Source: Spisula solida (Eukaryota; Mollusca; Bivalvia; Venerida; Mactridae). Taken from it: 64,000 nt of DNA. Below the pieces are notes generated by a model. That model worked only from the letters and a program-made list of their open reading frames with translations. It did not search any database and was not told the origin of the DNA. The position numbers and the translations under genes were made by a program. Where the stretch lies: assembly GCA_947247005.1 (NCBI GenBank), contig OX365945.1, positions 34,774,551-34,838,550 on the forward strand, given 5' to 3'. Each line of letters opens with the position of its first letter. Positions within the stretch are counted from its first letter, which is position 1. Positions 38,509 to 52,918 of this stretch are shown piece after piece.

Positions 38509-41500
38509 TAAATACGCCACTGTCAGCTAGGGGATGCATGGTCATATAAATTGGTGACAGGAAATTGCAATGCTTAGTTTGTTTTCTCTATTCTAAAATA
38601 GCGTCACAGCTGGAACCAGCCAGCGGATTATAGGCATCCTATGTGGACAGACCATACGAAAGCAATCTCATTAGCGCAAACCGTGTATACCGGTAAGATA
38701 GTTGCCAAGCACACAATGCAATACATATATTGTTCTTATTTATATATCCGTGCATTTATTCACTTCATATAATAGTTTTTGCTTGTCTAATTCCCGCATA
38801 TATACTTCCGTGATTTTGAAAATGTATATAATTACTGCGTGCTAATTAATTTAGTCTCTAGTGTCTTTACCAAAACTTGAAGAACATAATAATGTGCATT
38901 TTCAATGCAACGTTAAATGAACATGGTAATAGTTTTACTGTAATCGTAAATGTCTCCTGCATTTCCATGCAAAACAATCTGATGAAAATAACTTAAAGCC
39001 AGTCATTGACTTGCATGCAATCTGCGGAAATCACTTGCCCGAATTTGCATAATGTGTTAATGCATTGGAAGTATGACCTTTTATGCAGTATAAACTACCT
39101 ATATATCTTTTGATGTTTTATAAATCTGAATGATCAGACTTGCAGTCGTAAAGTAAAAATAAACTGGCTTTGTTGAACATGAAAACTCCATTAGTTTAAA
39201 CAATTCAATGTGCCTTTACAAAATACCAGTAACAGCGATTCGTGTAGTATGAAGCGAATACATTTGATCATGCGAATAATGCGTTTACAACCGAAAGTAA
39301 ATCCATTCATTGGTGATATCAATTCTCGATTTACATATTTGTTACCATCTTTTTATCAAATACGTTTCAGGTGAAGAAAGTAGACATGCTTGATTGAGCG
39401 GAAGGTTGCGTTATTGTCAAAACGTGTTGACCAATCCTGTAACATACGTGGGCACACATGCAAAGCCAATGACTTTCTCTAAGCCAACCGGATGGCGTCA
39501 TTGAATTCCAATTTTACATCCCGAATTCTTAAAAAGTAGCTATCGAAAAGTGGCATGATTTGATGTCATTCGAACCCGAATATTTGTAGAAAAACCCTCA
39601 TTTAGATGCAAATGAATGTTTTCTAGGTTTATGTCTTTTTGGAAAGATAGGAGTTCTAATCGAAACGATATAATGTCTGATTAGCATATGTAATCATGTT
39701 AAGGATCTATAATTCCCCCACAACATCAACAGGGAACTTTTGACATAAAAACGAACGAAGAAACTCTTGTCGTAAAGTTTTATTCTGATAATTATACAAA
39801 CATCCCTTACTGGCGTGGGTATTGATTGAATTATAAATATTTTTTTGCATATCTGAGCAGAAATTCATACTTAGTTAAAGAAACAGTACTGCTACTAAGA
39901 AGTGGCGGAAAACTGCGGACCATACTATTGAAATATTGATTGTTTTAGTATATGTAAGAATAAATTTCTTTCAAATAAAGTCCTTTTATATTCACCACCT
40001 ATGAAAGTTCAAATAACAGATTTCAAGGTATAACATATCGTGGCTTCTGGAATTTCGTATAAGGGTAAATTACCGTATGAATTATGTTTTCGCGTTAACC
40101 ATGTAGGAAAGAAAATACTAGTATATGTTATAGCCCTAATTATGAACCACGCAATTCGTACAGGATATACTAGGAGTTCCATAAAAGTTTCATATACATG
40201 GTATTGCTAGCTTACGCTTAAAATAGATTAATAACATAAAATAAAACTTATGGAGTACTTTTGCTAGAACTTAAAAAACGCTTTCGAAGAACACAACTCG
40301 ACATATTGGACTATTGCTGTAAGCAACAGTTAACTGATTTTGGTATGGAATTGTGAACTAAAGAATTGTCTATGAACTTAACATTTATCTTTTATTTAAA
40401 ATTACGATTAATTGTTTTACATTTAGCGCCGTGACAATAGGATGAGTTAAATGCGTTCAAATACGAGATATAATTCTTCAAAAGTGTGTCAGCAAACGAT
40501 GTGCTTTTTATGTACCATGAATTTAACGCATATGTGACATGCCCCGCATACGTTTTGTACCAGTATCCAAGGTAACCGTATTTTGACAATGAAAGTCATG
40601 TTATTACATATGTATGTATTTCTTCTGGAATACATGTAACTTCGTATTCAACCTAAGATAAGCAGATATAGCAACGGCCCGGGAACTTACAGAACACACC
40701 TCGTATAGGAGCACATGGTATAAAGGCGCACACTATTTCTTCAATATTCTCATTTAGACTGTTACCATAGCATTGATGTACATGTACTTATACTTGATAT
40801 ACCATTATTGGTCTGCTGTTAAAGGTCATTTAGTCTGTAAGAAAATGGTAATAAATCGCATTGTGGTTTCAACAGAATATTTCAAAGACCGGCGTACTAT
40901 ACACTAGCTTCTGTAAGTCTCCTTGCATCATCTACATAATAAAATTTATGGGGATCTATAGACGACGAGGAGAGAGTGTTAAACACAGTAACATTCAGCG
41001 TCTGTGGGTTAGTGATGCTATCATACAATGTACTTTCCATCACATACAAACATTTGGTATAATACATAGTAAGTCAGAAACCAACCGCTGTAAGATCAAA
41101 CAACAGGTTCATTTATTAGTTTGTTCTGAAATTACAAGCTTAAGTGGCATTTCAGTGCACAGAAACACCGACTGTTTTATGCATGTAACGTTTGGTTGCA
41201 AAGTAATCGGAAGTGATTCCTACGGAACATCAATAGGATAGGTCAGATAAAGGAAATAGATGTGTGACAAACATACGTGGACAATTAGAATAAGTCCTCA
41301 GTGAAAGATGTACCATCATCAACGTGAAAATTGTTTTCCGCTGCATAACTCGCTTGCGTGTGGCGGACGTTCACGATTTGGAACTATGTTCACTACTGTT
41401 TTTTATTGCCATTTTCTTGTAACGGGGTGTTAATGCACAACGGTTCAAATAGGATTGGTGTGCACTACTATCATTTACAGCTAGGGTTTTGGTTGGAAAA

Positions 41501-42819
41501 CCGTTATTGAGAAAGACACGGTGAGTTAATGATACTTCAATACAAACAACATACTTGGGTCGTCGAAAAACAAATGCATTAGCAACCGATGTCATAGCGT
41601 ACCACTCTGTGCTGGTCATCGACAAAAAAGGCATTAACAAATAAATTCTATATCGTACTTTATTGTGTCTTCTTTGGAGAAGAACAATACCGTGTGTTTT
41701 AGGACTCATAATGGCATTAAATAAAATAAAAATTAACATTCGTAATGGTTCGAACACCATAGTAGTGCTATAAAGTGCTGTCATAACTCCTTAAAAACCA
41801 AGATCAATAACACTTGTCTTCTTACAGCATCTTGGATGTAGAGATTAGATACATGTTTATATGGATTGTCAATAACATTGTTGAATTATGTTGCATATAT
41901 TGACCAGCGTTGGTTGTATTTTGTTTGCATAAAGGCTTAATTTAGTTGGTAATTCAGGAGCACAAGACAACACTTGTTTAGCCAGTGCCTTCTAACATTA
42001 ACGATGGTCCATTTACTGAAATGAATTGTGTGTATATGAATCATTTCCTTCAAATGCACTTATTTCAATAGGAACATTCGAGCTGTTGTATGGTAGACGA
42101 CGTTCACAGGTGCATCAAACGGCATTAATTTAGCTATTGGTGGACAATAGATGTTTGGAATGTCCGCCGATCTTCCGGAAACAATTACAATAGCTTTCCT
42201 ACATGCTAGCTTAACATGCTTTTAATTTGTTTTTTTATTTTCTGGAATATGTCGTGCTCACGCGATCTGTAATTAGCTTGAAGAATTATATTCCGCCTGA
42301 TATCCAACAAGAGCACATTTGACATTTAAACAACGAGAGGCACTCACAACTTGAAGTCTTATTGGGTTTGTAATTAGAAATGATTCACTACACTGGAATG
42401 GTATTTATTTTGGTTGTTGTCGTGTTTACGTCTGTATTTTGTTAATTTCGTCAGACTAAATTACAAAGCATCTTTCTTACGACAGAGCAAACAAATCAGA
42501 ATATTTTATAAATTCTGTGTAGATAATGATCTTTGTTTGCAAGAACTAACACATTGGTGGCACACATCTCTAAAAGATAGTTGAGTAATGACCATGGTTT
42601 TTATTACTGAACAGAAAATGGGAAAACAACAGAGCGAGAACGGACTTGGATATAAACGTTTTTCATTTATGATTGCAACAGCTTTCTACGATAGAAGCTT
42701 GTTTGTTTCTGTACAAAATTGGGACTTTTCGTTTTCGAAGTAATGACGTGCCGTTCCCATAATACAATTTGAAATATATGACGCGGTTTATACATGTAAA
42801 TAAGATAATATTAAGTCAG

Positions 42820-43130
42820 ACAGGGAATGCAGCACTCAACTTAACAGCCGGGCACAGAAAACATTAAAACACACGGGACACAATGCCAAACTGAATCAAC
42901 CGAGCACAGAAAACGTAAGACACATACAAGGCACAATGCCCAACTAAACTAGTAAAGCTGGCGAAAAGTAGAATGAATCGATTACAGCACTCAAAAAGCT
43001 GAATGCCCTAGCTGAATGACTTGTTTCAACTGTCAAACGACTATAATGCCTAATTATAGCTGTCAGACATCCTAAACACAAGAAGTGCCCAACACACTGC
43101 CGAACAATTAATTAATCCGCCCTAGTATAT
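42820..43130 (+). mobile_element. SINE-like interspersed repeat, copy B
   Basis: Ortholog of 14,330-14,640 with a duplicated internal block: 'cgggcacagaaaacatt' and 'ccgagcacagaaaacgtaa' occur 60 bp apart, each followed by a 'gacac' and 'cacaatgcc' word. This shows the family's internal tandem structure. Confidence 0.5.
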
Positions 43131-46100
43131 CCTGGCCGCTTAGATTGAGTTGGAAAATACCTGTTTCAGAACGGGAATTTTGACAGAACGAAGCGTTCTT
43201 GAAAAGTGCAATGGCGCAAAAATGAATGAACGTGTTAGAATGAAGGCATGCACATGCGAAATTACAGATTTTTTATTAACAAATACAACACACATTTCCC
43301 TCCAACTCGTTCTGTCAAAGTTTCATGTACATACCATGCAATTTCAGCAAATACTATTTGTATTCTTACACATTTCTTTTATAATCAATTGTCACGTACA
43401 TTTTGAATTACTTGGATTATATATAATTGAGATGACAGGAAATTACTTGACTAGGATTCATTGTGAGCTACTGTATATAGGCTAACTTGAAAATTTTCGT
43501 TTTTGAGAATTTAGAGCCTGTCTCTTGAGTGGATGGCTAGGCGATGGCGTCATGCTGTATATATGTCATCTTGTATGAATAGAAAACAATGTACACGAAA
43601 TTAACGGAAATCGTGAATAACATATTAGCCGAGACACATTGTCTGAATTCCGCATATTTTGAAATAGTGTTTAAATACATGTATCAGCTTATCGTTAAGC
43701 AGCAGCGAATCTTTAAGATACTAAAATAACAGTTTGTGCGTTATTCACGTAAAGTTCATTCACCAACTTGAAGACAAATAAAATCGTAAATGTCACTTGC
43801 AATGCTAGTTAGTTGCTATTTACGGACATAAAGTCAATGATACTTGAAACGTTCCAGATATAACCATTATTTGCATATAAATGATTACAGGAATATCTGG
43901 GACTGTTTTTACTTTAAAGCCAAGGTCGCTGACATAATTCAGAACAACACCAAAGTTATCTAGATTCAGTTAATAGACATTCACCCAACTGTGTTATTGC
44001 AAATATAGTCAGCATAGCATCCAGCAAGTAAAGACACTTATGCCTAGAATAGTCAATTGATCAACACCAGTTTCCTCGTCTCCGACTATCCAGGAAATAT
44101 ATTGACATATCAGTAACATTATTCTGAAAGGAGCAGTATGATTGACTTGGCATTCTTATCATTTGGTCAAAACAGTTGTTATCCCGGAATGGTGAATTTG
44201 GACACTACACGTTTTTGACCAGATTAATGCCAGTGTGCACTGCAGTCAGTCTATTGTTAAGCCAATGGTAATAAATCAAAACTTAAGCACACTGTTGTTT
44301 CAACACAGTATTTTAAGTACAATCGTTGTATACTGCAGCGTCTGTAAGATTCCAGAAACAGTTTATCTATCTACAGATGCGACTCTATAGACGACGAGGA
44401 GAGAGTGTAAAACAAGCTGTGTTCAGTCGTATGAAAGATGAATAGGTCATGGGTAAATGACGATATACACTGGTGTTTTCCATCACTAACAAACATTTGG
44501 TAATTCTTTTATTAGTTTATTCTTATATATCACCAGCAATAGTGGTCTTAAAGTGCACACTAACAACCGACTGTTGAATGCATGCTACCATGGGTTGCTG
44601 AATAGTCCGATGTGATTCCTATTGAACGTTTATGAGATTAGTCAGATAGAGGAAATAGAAGCATGACATACGTCGACATTTAGAAGAAAGTCCCATCGAT
44701 GAATGTGCCATCACCAACGTGAAAATTGTTGCTCTGCAATTGCAATATGTGTATAATTAAAGCCTATGGCGATTGTTCCCGATCTGGAACTATGTTCACT
44801 ACTGTGTTTATTGCCAGTTTCTTGTTACTGAGTGTTAATTTACAACATTTAACAAATAGGATTGTTGTGAACTTTTGCATATTAAGCGAGTAAAAATCGT
44901 TGCGTTAATGACACATGCGTACCAATTATGCTAGTCATCACCAAACCATAAATTAGGTGTATGGTAGACGATATCCACCAGTGCATCTGCCGGTATTCAG
45001 TCATCAAGGGCTGATGGAAAAAAACTGCCGATCTTCCTCAAACAAGCTGAACAGCCACCTCACGTGCTGGCTCACCATGCTTTTAATTTTCAAATTCCCG
45101 GGTGATGTGTATGTTTTCGATTTTGTGGCAAAGACTGTGATTACGTGATAGATAATTAACTCAAATATTTATAATCCTACTTATATTCTCCTCCAGAGAA
45201 CATTTGACATTAACACGTTGACACTCACGTCATAAGGGCTTCCGCAGACTATATATGAAAATATTTCGTTTTATTTAAGAGTCGATTGTAGGTTCTACGT
45301 ATATTCGTTTTATAAACTGTGAACAGATATACTTGACTCTCATCGACCAGATCCTTCACATCGACACCAAGCCCTAACTATTTTGGCCGAATATACGCAC
45401 GTGTCGCGATGGGTCCTATCCAGAACAAATGCAACTTGAAGTTTGATGGTGAAATATTTCCTTTTGCTGGAGCAGATAAGTGTACATAAAAGGCTTACAA
45501 AAATTGTGTTCACTGATTTACAACCAACATTGGAACACCATTATTTGTGCGCAGTAAAACCTAAGCTTGTTACCATGGGTTTTTGTTTTTGTCCATATTT
45601 TTGTGAATATATTTGTCTACATTTATTAAAGTCTGTGAATAGCATCTATGATGAAGAAACTATATATTGCAACTGTGTTTAATTAACAATTAATCGTATA
45701 CTGACCAATTAGAGGGTGATACTTGCTTTACAGTAAATATTTTAAAATAAAACTATTATAGAGTAAAACAAAATTCATTTTACTATAGCTCAGTAAGTTT
45801 TCAGTCAGTAAATACAAAAAGGGTTACAGAACAAACGATTCAAAGTGGCATTCAATGTTTTTAACTTAGGGGATCGACTCCACGAGAAAACAGTGTTCTG
45901 ACCAGTCATCATCTGTCTTTTAGTTTTATAGTCTGTGCGATATTTTGACTGTTTGTTTGTTGCTGAATCTTTATGTTATATGCATTAATCTAACTGTATT
46001 CAGCAATGCGTCTTTTTAACATTGTAACATTTTATTTAATAAACAAGAAGCAGTCACAGGCAGCCATATTACCTGCCGAAGAAAAAATAATTGTGCCAAT

Positions 46101-47013
46101 AATTATTGATTACAAACTATATTTTAAACATAAGTTATGTGAAAGTTTAGTTTCATTCGTATGAGAAATATTTAAATTGCATAATTGTTTTTTTCTATAT
46201 CCAAATGTATTACATACAAAACAAACAAAGTCAACAAGAAGCATAAAATTTCACGAAAACCATTTTAACGGTGACCTTGATACAACCAGTCCCACTTTCA
46301 ATACCACTTGTTGTCTTCACAAAAGCTACCTCCAACATACCAAGATTCATTATGATATCTAACTAATATCTACCAGCTTCCTCTCATTCATCTATTCAGC
46401 GAATCTAAAGAAATTTACGCAGTAATATTCTGTCCGAAGCAGCGTGATTGATTTGGCATTCTCATCATGTGGTCAAAACGGCTTTCATCTAGGAGTTGTA
46501 AATTTGGAGACCACAAGAATTTGACCAGACTAATGTGGGCATTGCAATTTGTCGCAAAGGCTACATTACCGGAATTGTTTAGTATTGGCAAATGACTCTA
46601 GATTGCTGATTGGAATTTAGTAATAGTATCTTAGAAATGATGATCGAGGGTAAACAAATGTAGCTTTTTAGCAGTTACATTAGACACTTATCAAGTGTTT
46701 TTTTTTATCTCAAATTGTTTTTACAACACAATTCGAATCAATCGTGAATCGCCTAATCACATTAATGAACGAATATCTATAAGTCCACCTAGCAGCGCTG
46801 ACAAACTCATTTAACCTACACGTAGTAGTACACGAATTATCAATGACCTAATTTGTCTGGCAAGTTCTGAATTGCATACTGATTTAGTACGTATCTAAGA
46901 AAATAATATATAATCAAAACCTAAGCGCGGCGTTGTGTCTACAATATTTCAAGGACCGACTTATTTACTACACTGTAGCGTCTATAAAATTGTTACTTGG
47001 CAGTATCTATATA

Positions 47014-47243
47014 CAGGGTGTTAAAAAAAATTTCTCAAAATTTTAAGTCATATTTATTATATCTGAGATATGTGCGCAATGAACAATTTCATTTTCTTCC
47101 TATAATGACTTCATTCAATACCAGTGAGAATAGAATAATGATAGAACAATCTGGAATTTAACCTAAACATTTTACTTTGTTCTGGCGTCAGGAAAATAAA
47201 CTACTGAAACATAAACTTGAAAACAAACATTAGTAACACCATG
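47014..47243. mobile_element. Tc1/mariner-type MITE, copy C
   Basis: Ortholog of 236-437 and 29,160-29,389. It shares with B the mutated right end (TTAGTAACACCATG) and the extra internal bases, with TA on both sides. Confidence 0.8.
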
Positions 47244-49007
47244 TACTTTAAAGACGATGAGGAGAGAGTGTTAAGCAAGCTGTACATTGTATTGTGGTGT
47301 ACGGAAGATCTGCGATTGTGGGCTTGTGGTGATATACAATAGTGTTTTACCATCATATAAAATACTCTTGGTATAATAATTCAGGAACATAACTGCTGCA
47401 TCACATATAATCTAAGTTTGTTTATGCCCTTGTGTTCACATTCCAAGCAACAGAGGCATGAGCGTGCAGAACAGCAGTGAGTTGTCGGATGTGATTGCAC
47501 TCGAACATTTATGGGATTAATTACGAGAAGTTAGACAGTGGAAACAGATACATAGCGAAATTCATCTGTCTAACGTAAGCAATTAGACCAAGCCCCCATT
47601 GATGGATGTTCCTTCATGGACCGGAAATGTATCATCAATTGCATAACTCGTGTGCATGTAATTAAAGCCTACGACGGTCGTTCCTGATATAACAACTATT
47701 TTAATTGCTGGTTGGTGAGTTTGATTGCCTGTTTCTGGTACAGAGCAAGTGTTGATTTACAACAGTTGTTGTCTGGAATGTTGTGAACTATAATCTGTGC
47801 AACATACTAGTATAGATATTACAGTTCGAGTTGGAAAGATTTGTATCGAGAACAACTCTTAAATTGAATAACAGATCAACTTCAGCACCACTTCTAGAGT
47901 ATGATAAAAGCATGAAAGTTGGAAACACACTACCGAGGTGACGCTGGATAGAGCAGACTTTGATAAACGTGTATAAATTTTGAGATTTTGTATTTCATGC
48001 TGACAATGCCGACATGGCATCTCGAGTACATCGGGAAAAGGAAAATAATTCAACGCATTTCAACTTTCATAAAACCGATCATCAAATAAATGGGCAATAC
48101 AAAATTCATTCTCACCTTTGTCTACGCTTCTGCATGACCTTGAACATATCTCTAGCAAATTTATTTACATCACATTTAGAGGTGGTGCTGTAGTCTAGTG
48201 GACGTGCTATATTGTAGGTTGTACATGCACTTGGAATGAAGAGAACAATGCCATATGTGTAAGTACTGCATTAGATTGCATTCATGTATAATTATGTTCT
48301 ACTCTACAATGTCAGTTTTGTGGAGGTACTGAATACACTGCTCTCAAAATTAAAAATGTTCATCACCACTTTGTTTATAAAGTTAATAATTTCATGATTT
48401 GGACTAACTATCCATTTCTGTTTTTCAGACTGTCGCGTTATCCTGACAATGACAAACAGTTCTGGTGGTACATTTATACACTGAATAACAATACGGCGTG
48501 TCGTTTGTAAGTTGCATATCATGATTGATGTACGATCAATGCCCCTAGATTTCGGCCATCATATCACCACAAAACAAACTCATCAAACACTCTGTGTTGA
48601 TGATGAGATGTTTGTGACAGCAGTCTGACATTTATATGACAAACAATTCCGAGCATGTATGGATATGTAATGAGCGAACTACATTGTATATGGTAGCAGT
48701 GGAAATGCTTCTAGTGCAATGATGCATTATTATGAGATTAACTGAAACATTAGAGTAACAATATCGTATGTCGTGTCTTACGTACACCTATATGCAAGTA
48801 TGTTTGTTTGCTTTTAGTAGTTGTGTTCCCGTACCTGACATGTAATACCACATTTCAATATAGTATTATCAGGTTCAGAACGGCCCACTTCCCAGAACGG
48901 CCCACTAACCAAGAAGGCCCAGTTAAAAATAAAGCTTAATTGCAATTTGGTGTATTCTTACGGAATGAACTGAATAATATTTAAGTATAGTTTGTTGTCT
49001 GCACTTA

Positions 49008-49864
49008 AGCTGGGTTCTCACTATGAACGTTTGTGCCAGCGTTGGTCAGCGTTTCAAAAGTCGAAACAATGAGCCCAAACTTCGGTGAAATTACGCTCGC
49101 GATGAGGAATATTTTGGTTTACACTACCAGCGTTGTGTATCTGGAGCACGCACACTTTTGCGAACGTTTTCTTGCGCTTAACTGCGTTTGGCAGCGGTTA
49201 TTCGCGCTTGACAACGTTTACCAGCGTTGTAGGTAATTTCTATTAGCGCATGTGAACGTTTGCCAACGCAAGTTAGCGTATGTGCAGCGGTCCCTAACTT
49301 ATTCCGACTTAGATGAACGAGGTGCCAAACGCCGGGATCTGTTGTACAAAGTTCACCTAAATTTCTGAAACGTTATGGAACGTTCGTCTACGCTAACGAC
49401 TTACGTTGCTATCGCGTTCATTGCGTCTGATAACCGTAGACCTACATTGGACAAACGTTCACTTGCGCTGCGGGAAAGTTGGCTTACGAAGGCCTATGCG
49501 TTACTACTACGTTCATTGCGCCGGATACCCGTTGGCCCCCGCTAAATAAACGTTCGACTAAAATCATTATCACCACCAGCGTTTCAGCAGACGTTTGCCA
49601 ACGGAGTTTAACTAAAGCAAACTTTGATCAACTTAATCTAGCGTTCAGGAACGTTTACCAACGGAGCACAACTTACATGAGCGTTTATTTCCAAACGTCG
49701 GCAAAGTTTTTGCATGTTGAACATTTTCAACGAATACAACGTTCTTCAGCGTTTACCAGCGATCGTCAACTTTTCAAAACATTTAGTAACTTTTACTAGC
49801 GGAGTTGAACGTTTGCCCAAACGTCGGTAAACGTCGGTCCAAGCGCCAGAGTGTGAACCCAGCT
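49008..49864. mobile_element. PIF/Harbinger-type MITE, only in copy C
   Basis: An 857-bp insert starts AGCTGGGTTCTCAC and ends GTGTGAACCCAGCT (inverted ends), with TTA duplicated at 49,005-49,007 and 49,865-49,867. Copies A and B show the empty site (in A 'tacttaaaagctcaaat' at about 2,560). A 3-bp TTA target duplication points to PIF/Harbinger. The interior is markedly different from its surroundings, packed with about twenty 'aacgtttnccaacg' or 'ccagcgtt' words in both orientations and richer in CpG. Frames of 60-106 codons inside do not resemble a transposase. Confidence 0.85.
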
Positions 49865-50082
49865 TTAAAAGCTCAAATATCTATATTGTTCGAGCGTAAC
49901 TGTAAACTCCAATTTTTGAAAGTGGGCCGTTCAGATACACCTCAAGTGTGGACCGTTCTGGCACATTTATTTCTTGTAAGTGGGCCTTCTGGCCCGATAC
50001 CAAGACTACCAAGAATGTCTATTCGTTGCACTTACATATCAGCAGTATACTGATAAATGAACAAATTGCCAGATGAACGTTA

Positions 50083-50220
50083 CAAAAGTTTGTTCTCAAA
50101 GTTTAAGTTTCAAAAGTTTATTGTTCTGGCTTCAAAAGAATGTAACATTTTCAGGTTAAATTCAAGAGTTAAAATTTAGTATGAGTTTAAATTTTGAGTA
50201 CAAGCTTTTTTAACACCCTG
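50083..50220. mobile_element. Second Tc1-type MITE in copy C, left end missing
   Basis: The right end TTTTTTAACACCCTG followed by TA is intact, and the interior ('aagtttgttctcaaagttta') matches the 236-437 family, but the left terminal repeat and about 8 bp of flank ('atcactac' in A and B) are gone. An insertion followed by a small deletion explains this. Confidence 0.65.
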
Positions 50221-52499
50221 TATAAGAACTTAATTCTCCGTTGAAACCCAAAGTAGCAGCATCAAAGCACTTACGCCCAAGTATGTATATTGTTTACCAC
50301 TACTAAAGGAATAAGGGACCTGCAATATTAACAATGATTCAGTTAATGAACTTTATTTGACCCTATTGCAAAAGGTATTAAATATTTCCAGTGGTTTGAT
50401 AAAACAGTAACCATTGGTGCACATGTAACTATAAACAATCGCCCACATAAGCGAATTTTGCAACACTTTAATATTTTACATTAGAAATCAGTCAAAGGTT
50501 TTCATATTAATTTATGGTTTAACAATATTCAGCAGCGTCAATTGTCATGAATCACTGATTGTAAATAAAATATGCACACGTTTTATGTTTTTCGTTCTTC
50601 GACGATATCACCTCGTTGTTTTTGATTGATAGGTTCATTCAATGCTATTGTGGAGTTCAATATCAGATAAGATCAATGAATATAGAACAAACCTTCTTGA
50701 TATTGAGCTGTGCTTTAAATATTGCCTGATATTCTATGCTGATACGCAAAACCCAAAGGTGGATACTCACACATGTTCTTTAAATCCTCTGGGTCGAGTT
50801 ACCATCTTTAATTATTAGGCGTGAGGTCTTTGTGCATATAACCCTATGTTTATAAACATTTTTGCATGCATAAGTACAAATCGATTAGTCAGACCAGTCA
50901 CTAGTTTATATAAAATTATGTACATAAACATTGTAATTTCTCATATTAATGGCTTATTTTAATAGATATTATGTGTATTAGTATATAGCTTGATATTCAT
51001 GTATAAGGTATTGGTTTTCACTGCCTTTTTCTCTAATTAAAAAGTTTAAAACAATAAAAATACAATGTGATGGTATTGCAATGTTTGTATACAAGTGAAA
51101 TATTGGAATAAACGGACTCTAGCATTAGGGATCAATGCTCAGTATCTGCAACGAACCATCCCATTTGCATCAGTTATCCTTGTTGACTTCCGCATGAAAT
51201 TATTTCTTGGTAAATTAATTCAACATAGAACGACTGATTGGCAGAAAATGTAGATCAAATGAGTTTAGTTTGATTTCAAGATGTAATAAGTCTTGTATTG
51301 TTATATACATATTTTATTATAATTAACATGGAAATGACGATCTTTTAAAAACATCACCGATCATTAGCAATTGGTGAAAGTTGTTTTTGATGTAGTCGTT
51401 GTTTCAGCTTGCATTCAATGTGTATGTTGTTAGATGATGTAGAATAAAACGTATAGATAAACTATATTAATAATTACTTTGTTCATTCACAATGATTGCT
51501 TTAAAATAGTGTCATTGAAATTCATTACATGGTACAAGTAATAGTTTTTTCTTTGTTAATTTATTGTATAATAGTTTCCTTTTTATACTGAACACAAACG
51601 ACTGAGTACCTTTAAAACGAACGATCCGTTATATTTTGGCTTGGTTGATTTGCTTCATCATTGAATTGTTATACCATATTTGATCTCCTGCATTGAGGAA
51701 TTATGCTATAATCTATCGATACAATGGTGTTCGTTGTTCACTTCAAGTTGTCTTGTTACATGTCATGTTGACCCTATTAAAATCGTTACAACATGATTGA
51801 CAATGTTGCCCCGTATTTAATTGATATCTTTGCTGGATGAATGGTTCGTGTAAAATAATCTATACAATTCATCTATATAATTTTATATCGATTAATTTGA
51901 AAATTAGGACAATGAGATAAAACTGATATTGTGTAATGATTTGACTACCAACCATGAATGTATACAAAATGTTCATTGTTCTGTGATATTTGATGCCAGT
52001 ACACTTATAATACCAACACAGAGCGAGAAATACATGAGTACAGCCTGTCTGTTAAACTTATAACACTATTAAACAGTATGACGTAGTCACTGTAAGAGAA
52101 CATAATCAATACTGTATTTACTAGTACATACTCGTATCATTAGTTCAAAACATTTCGTATGATTAATGTAAAGTATTTCTACCCTTCGTGTAATGTGACA
52201 TGTACCTTATAACTGTAGTAAAACGATAATAACAAATCGGATAGGCAAGGCAGCATGCAATAGAAACTGCAGGGGACACAAAGCACAAACAGAACAGTGT
52301 GCAAATTGCAGGCTTTTGATGAATGTGGCCCCGGCCAAAATATTGTTAATACAGATACGTGTTTTCATTAATGAAATGTTTAAAAAGATCATTTAGTATC
52401 ACACAATTCTTAATCATTCGAAAGTCTATTCACTGTAAGCATTATTTTGTTGTTGTTTTCTTGATATGAGAACGACATTTCGATAAGCTAAACTTCTAT

Positions 52500-52505
52500 T
52501 TTATT
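52500..52505 (-). terminator. Candidate polyadenylation signal for the CARD gene
   Basis: AATAAA on the minus strand, about 415 bp past the stop codon. No closer canonical hexamer was found between here and 52,918. If used, the 3' untranslated region would cross the 52,611-52,918 spacer (AT-rich, nothing recognised) and end inside copy C. AATAAA is common in such AT-rich DNA, so this is weak. Confidence 0.25.
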
Positions 52506-52918
52506 AATTGACAAAACAAAAATATAATATCAAATTGAAACACATGGATCCTTGGAAGTATTAACAACAAATAAATAAACGCCGCCAATAAGACACATTT
52601 TCACCAAATAAAGATGTTTGGGGGTGTGAAGAATTAAATGTAAATTACACACCTATATTTTATAATATAAAACATGTTATAGGTGATTTAGAGCACATGG
52701 CAAATTCTTCTCAAAACAATAATTATTATGTTTTATGTTGTTACTGGCAATAAGTTACTAATTACATTTGGTATTTACACGTGCTAGGTATTAAACTGAT
52801 GGACACAAAAATGGAGCATATCCGTTTGGAACTGAATTCAATTCCAAAGTGTCATACATGTATTTACATACATAGGCATTGACGTTTAAATCACGGCACA
52901 AACACTTTTAAGTTAGAA

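Larger units (their letters stand above)
28500..46370. repeat. Segmental duplication, copy B
   Basis: About 17.9 kb from the 'aatcaacaccagctctctc' start (with a short CT run) to the junction with copy C at about 46,370. It includes modules at 28,505-30,000, 40,880-41,520 and 44,055-45,070. Relative to A it has extra sequence at about 34,185-34,300, 35,075-35,470 and 37,880-38,508, and lacks A's MITE, Mutator-like element and the 7,368-8,772 and 16,790-19,715 segments. No intact gene is seen; stretches not listed separately are AT-rich sequence shared with A. Confidence 0.9.
46371..52610. repeat. Segmental duplication, copy C (partial)
   Basis: Begins 'accagcttcctctcattcat' directly after the last 'gaccttgata' unit of copy B and follows B and A to about 52,605, where similarity stops after 'gccaataagacacattttca'. 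It is only the first third of the long unit and ends about 310 bp beyond the stop codon of the CARD gene. It carries the Harbinger-type MITE and a second, damaged copy of the Tc1-type MITE. Confidence 0.9.

Noticed and set aside
49479..49799. 106-codon frame as a Harbinger transposase
   Set aside because: It lies in the repetitive-word interior of a MITE and lacks any DDE-type motif.
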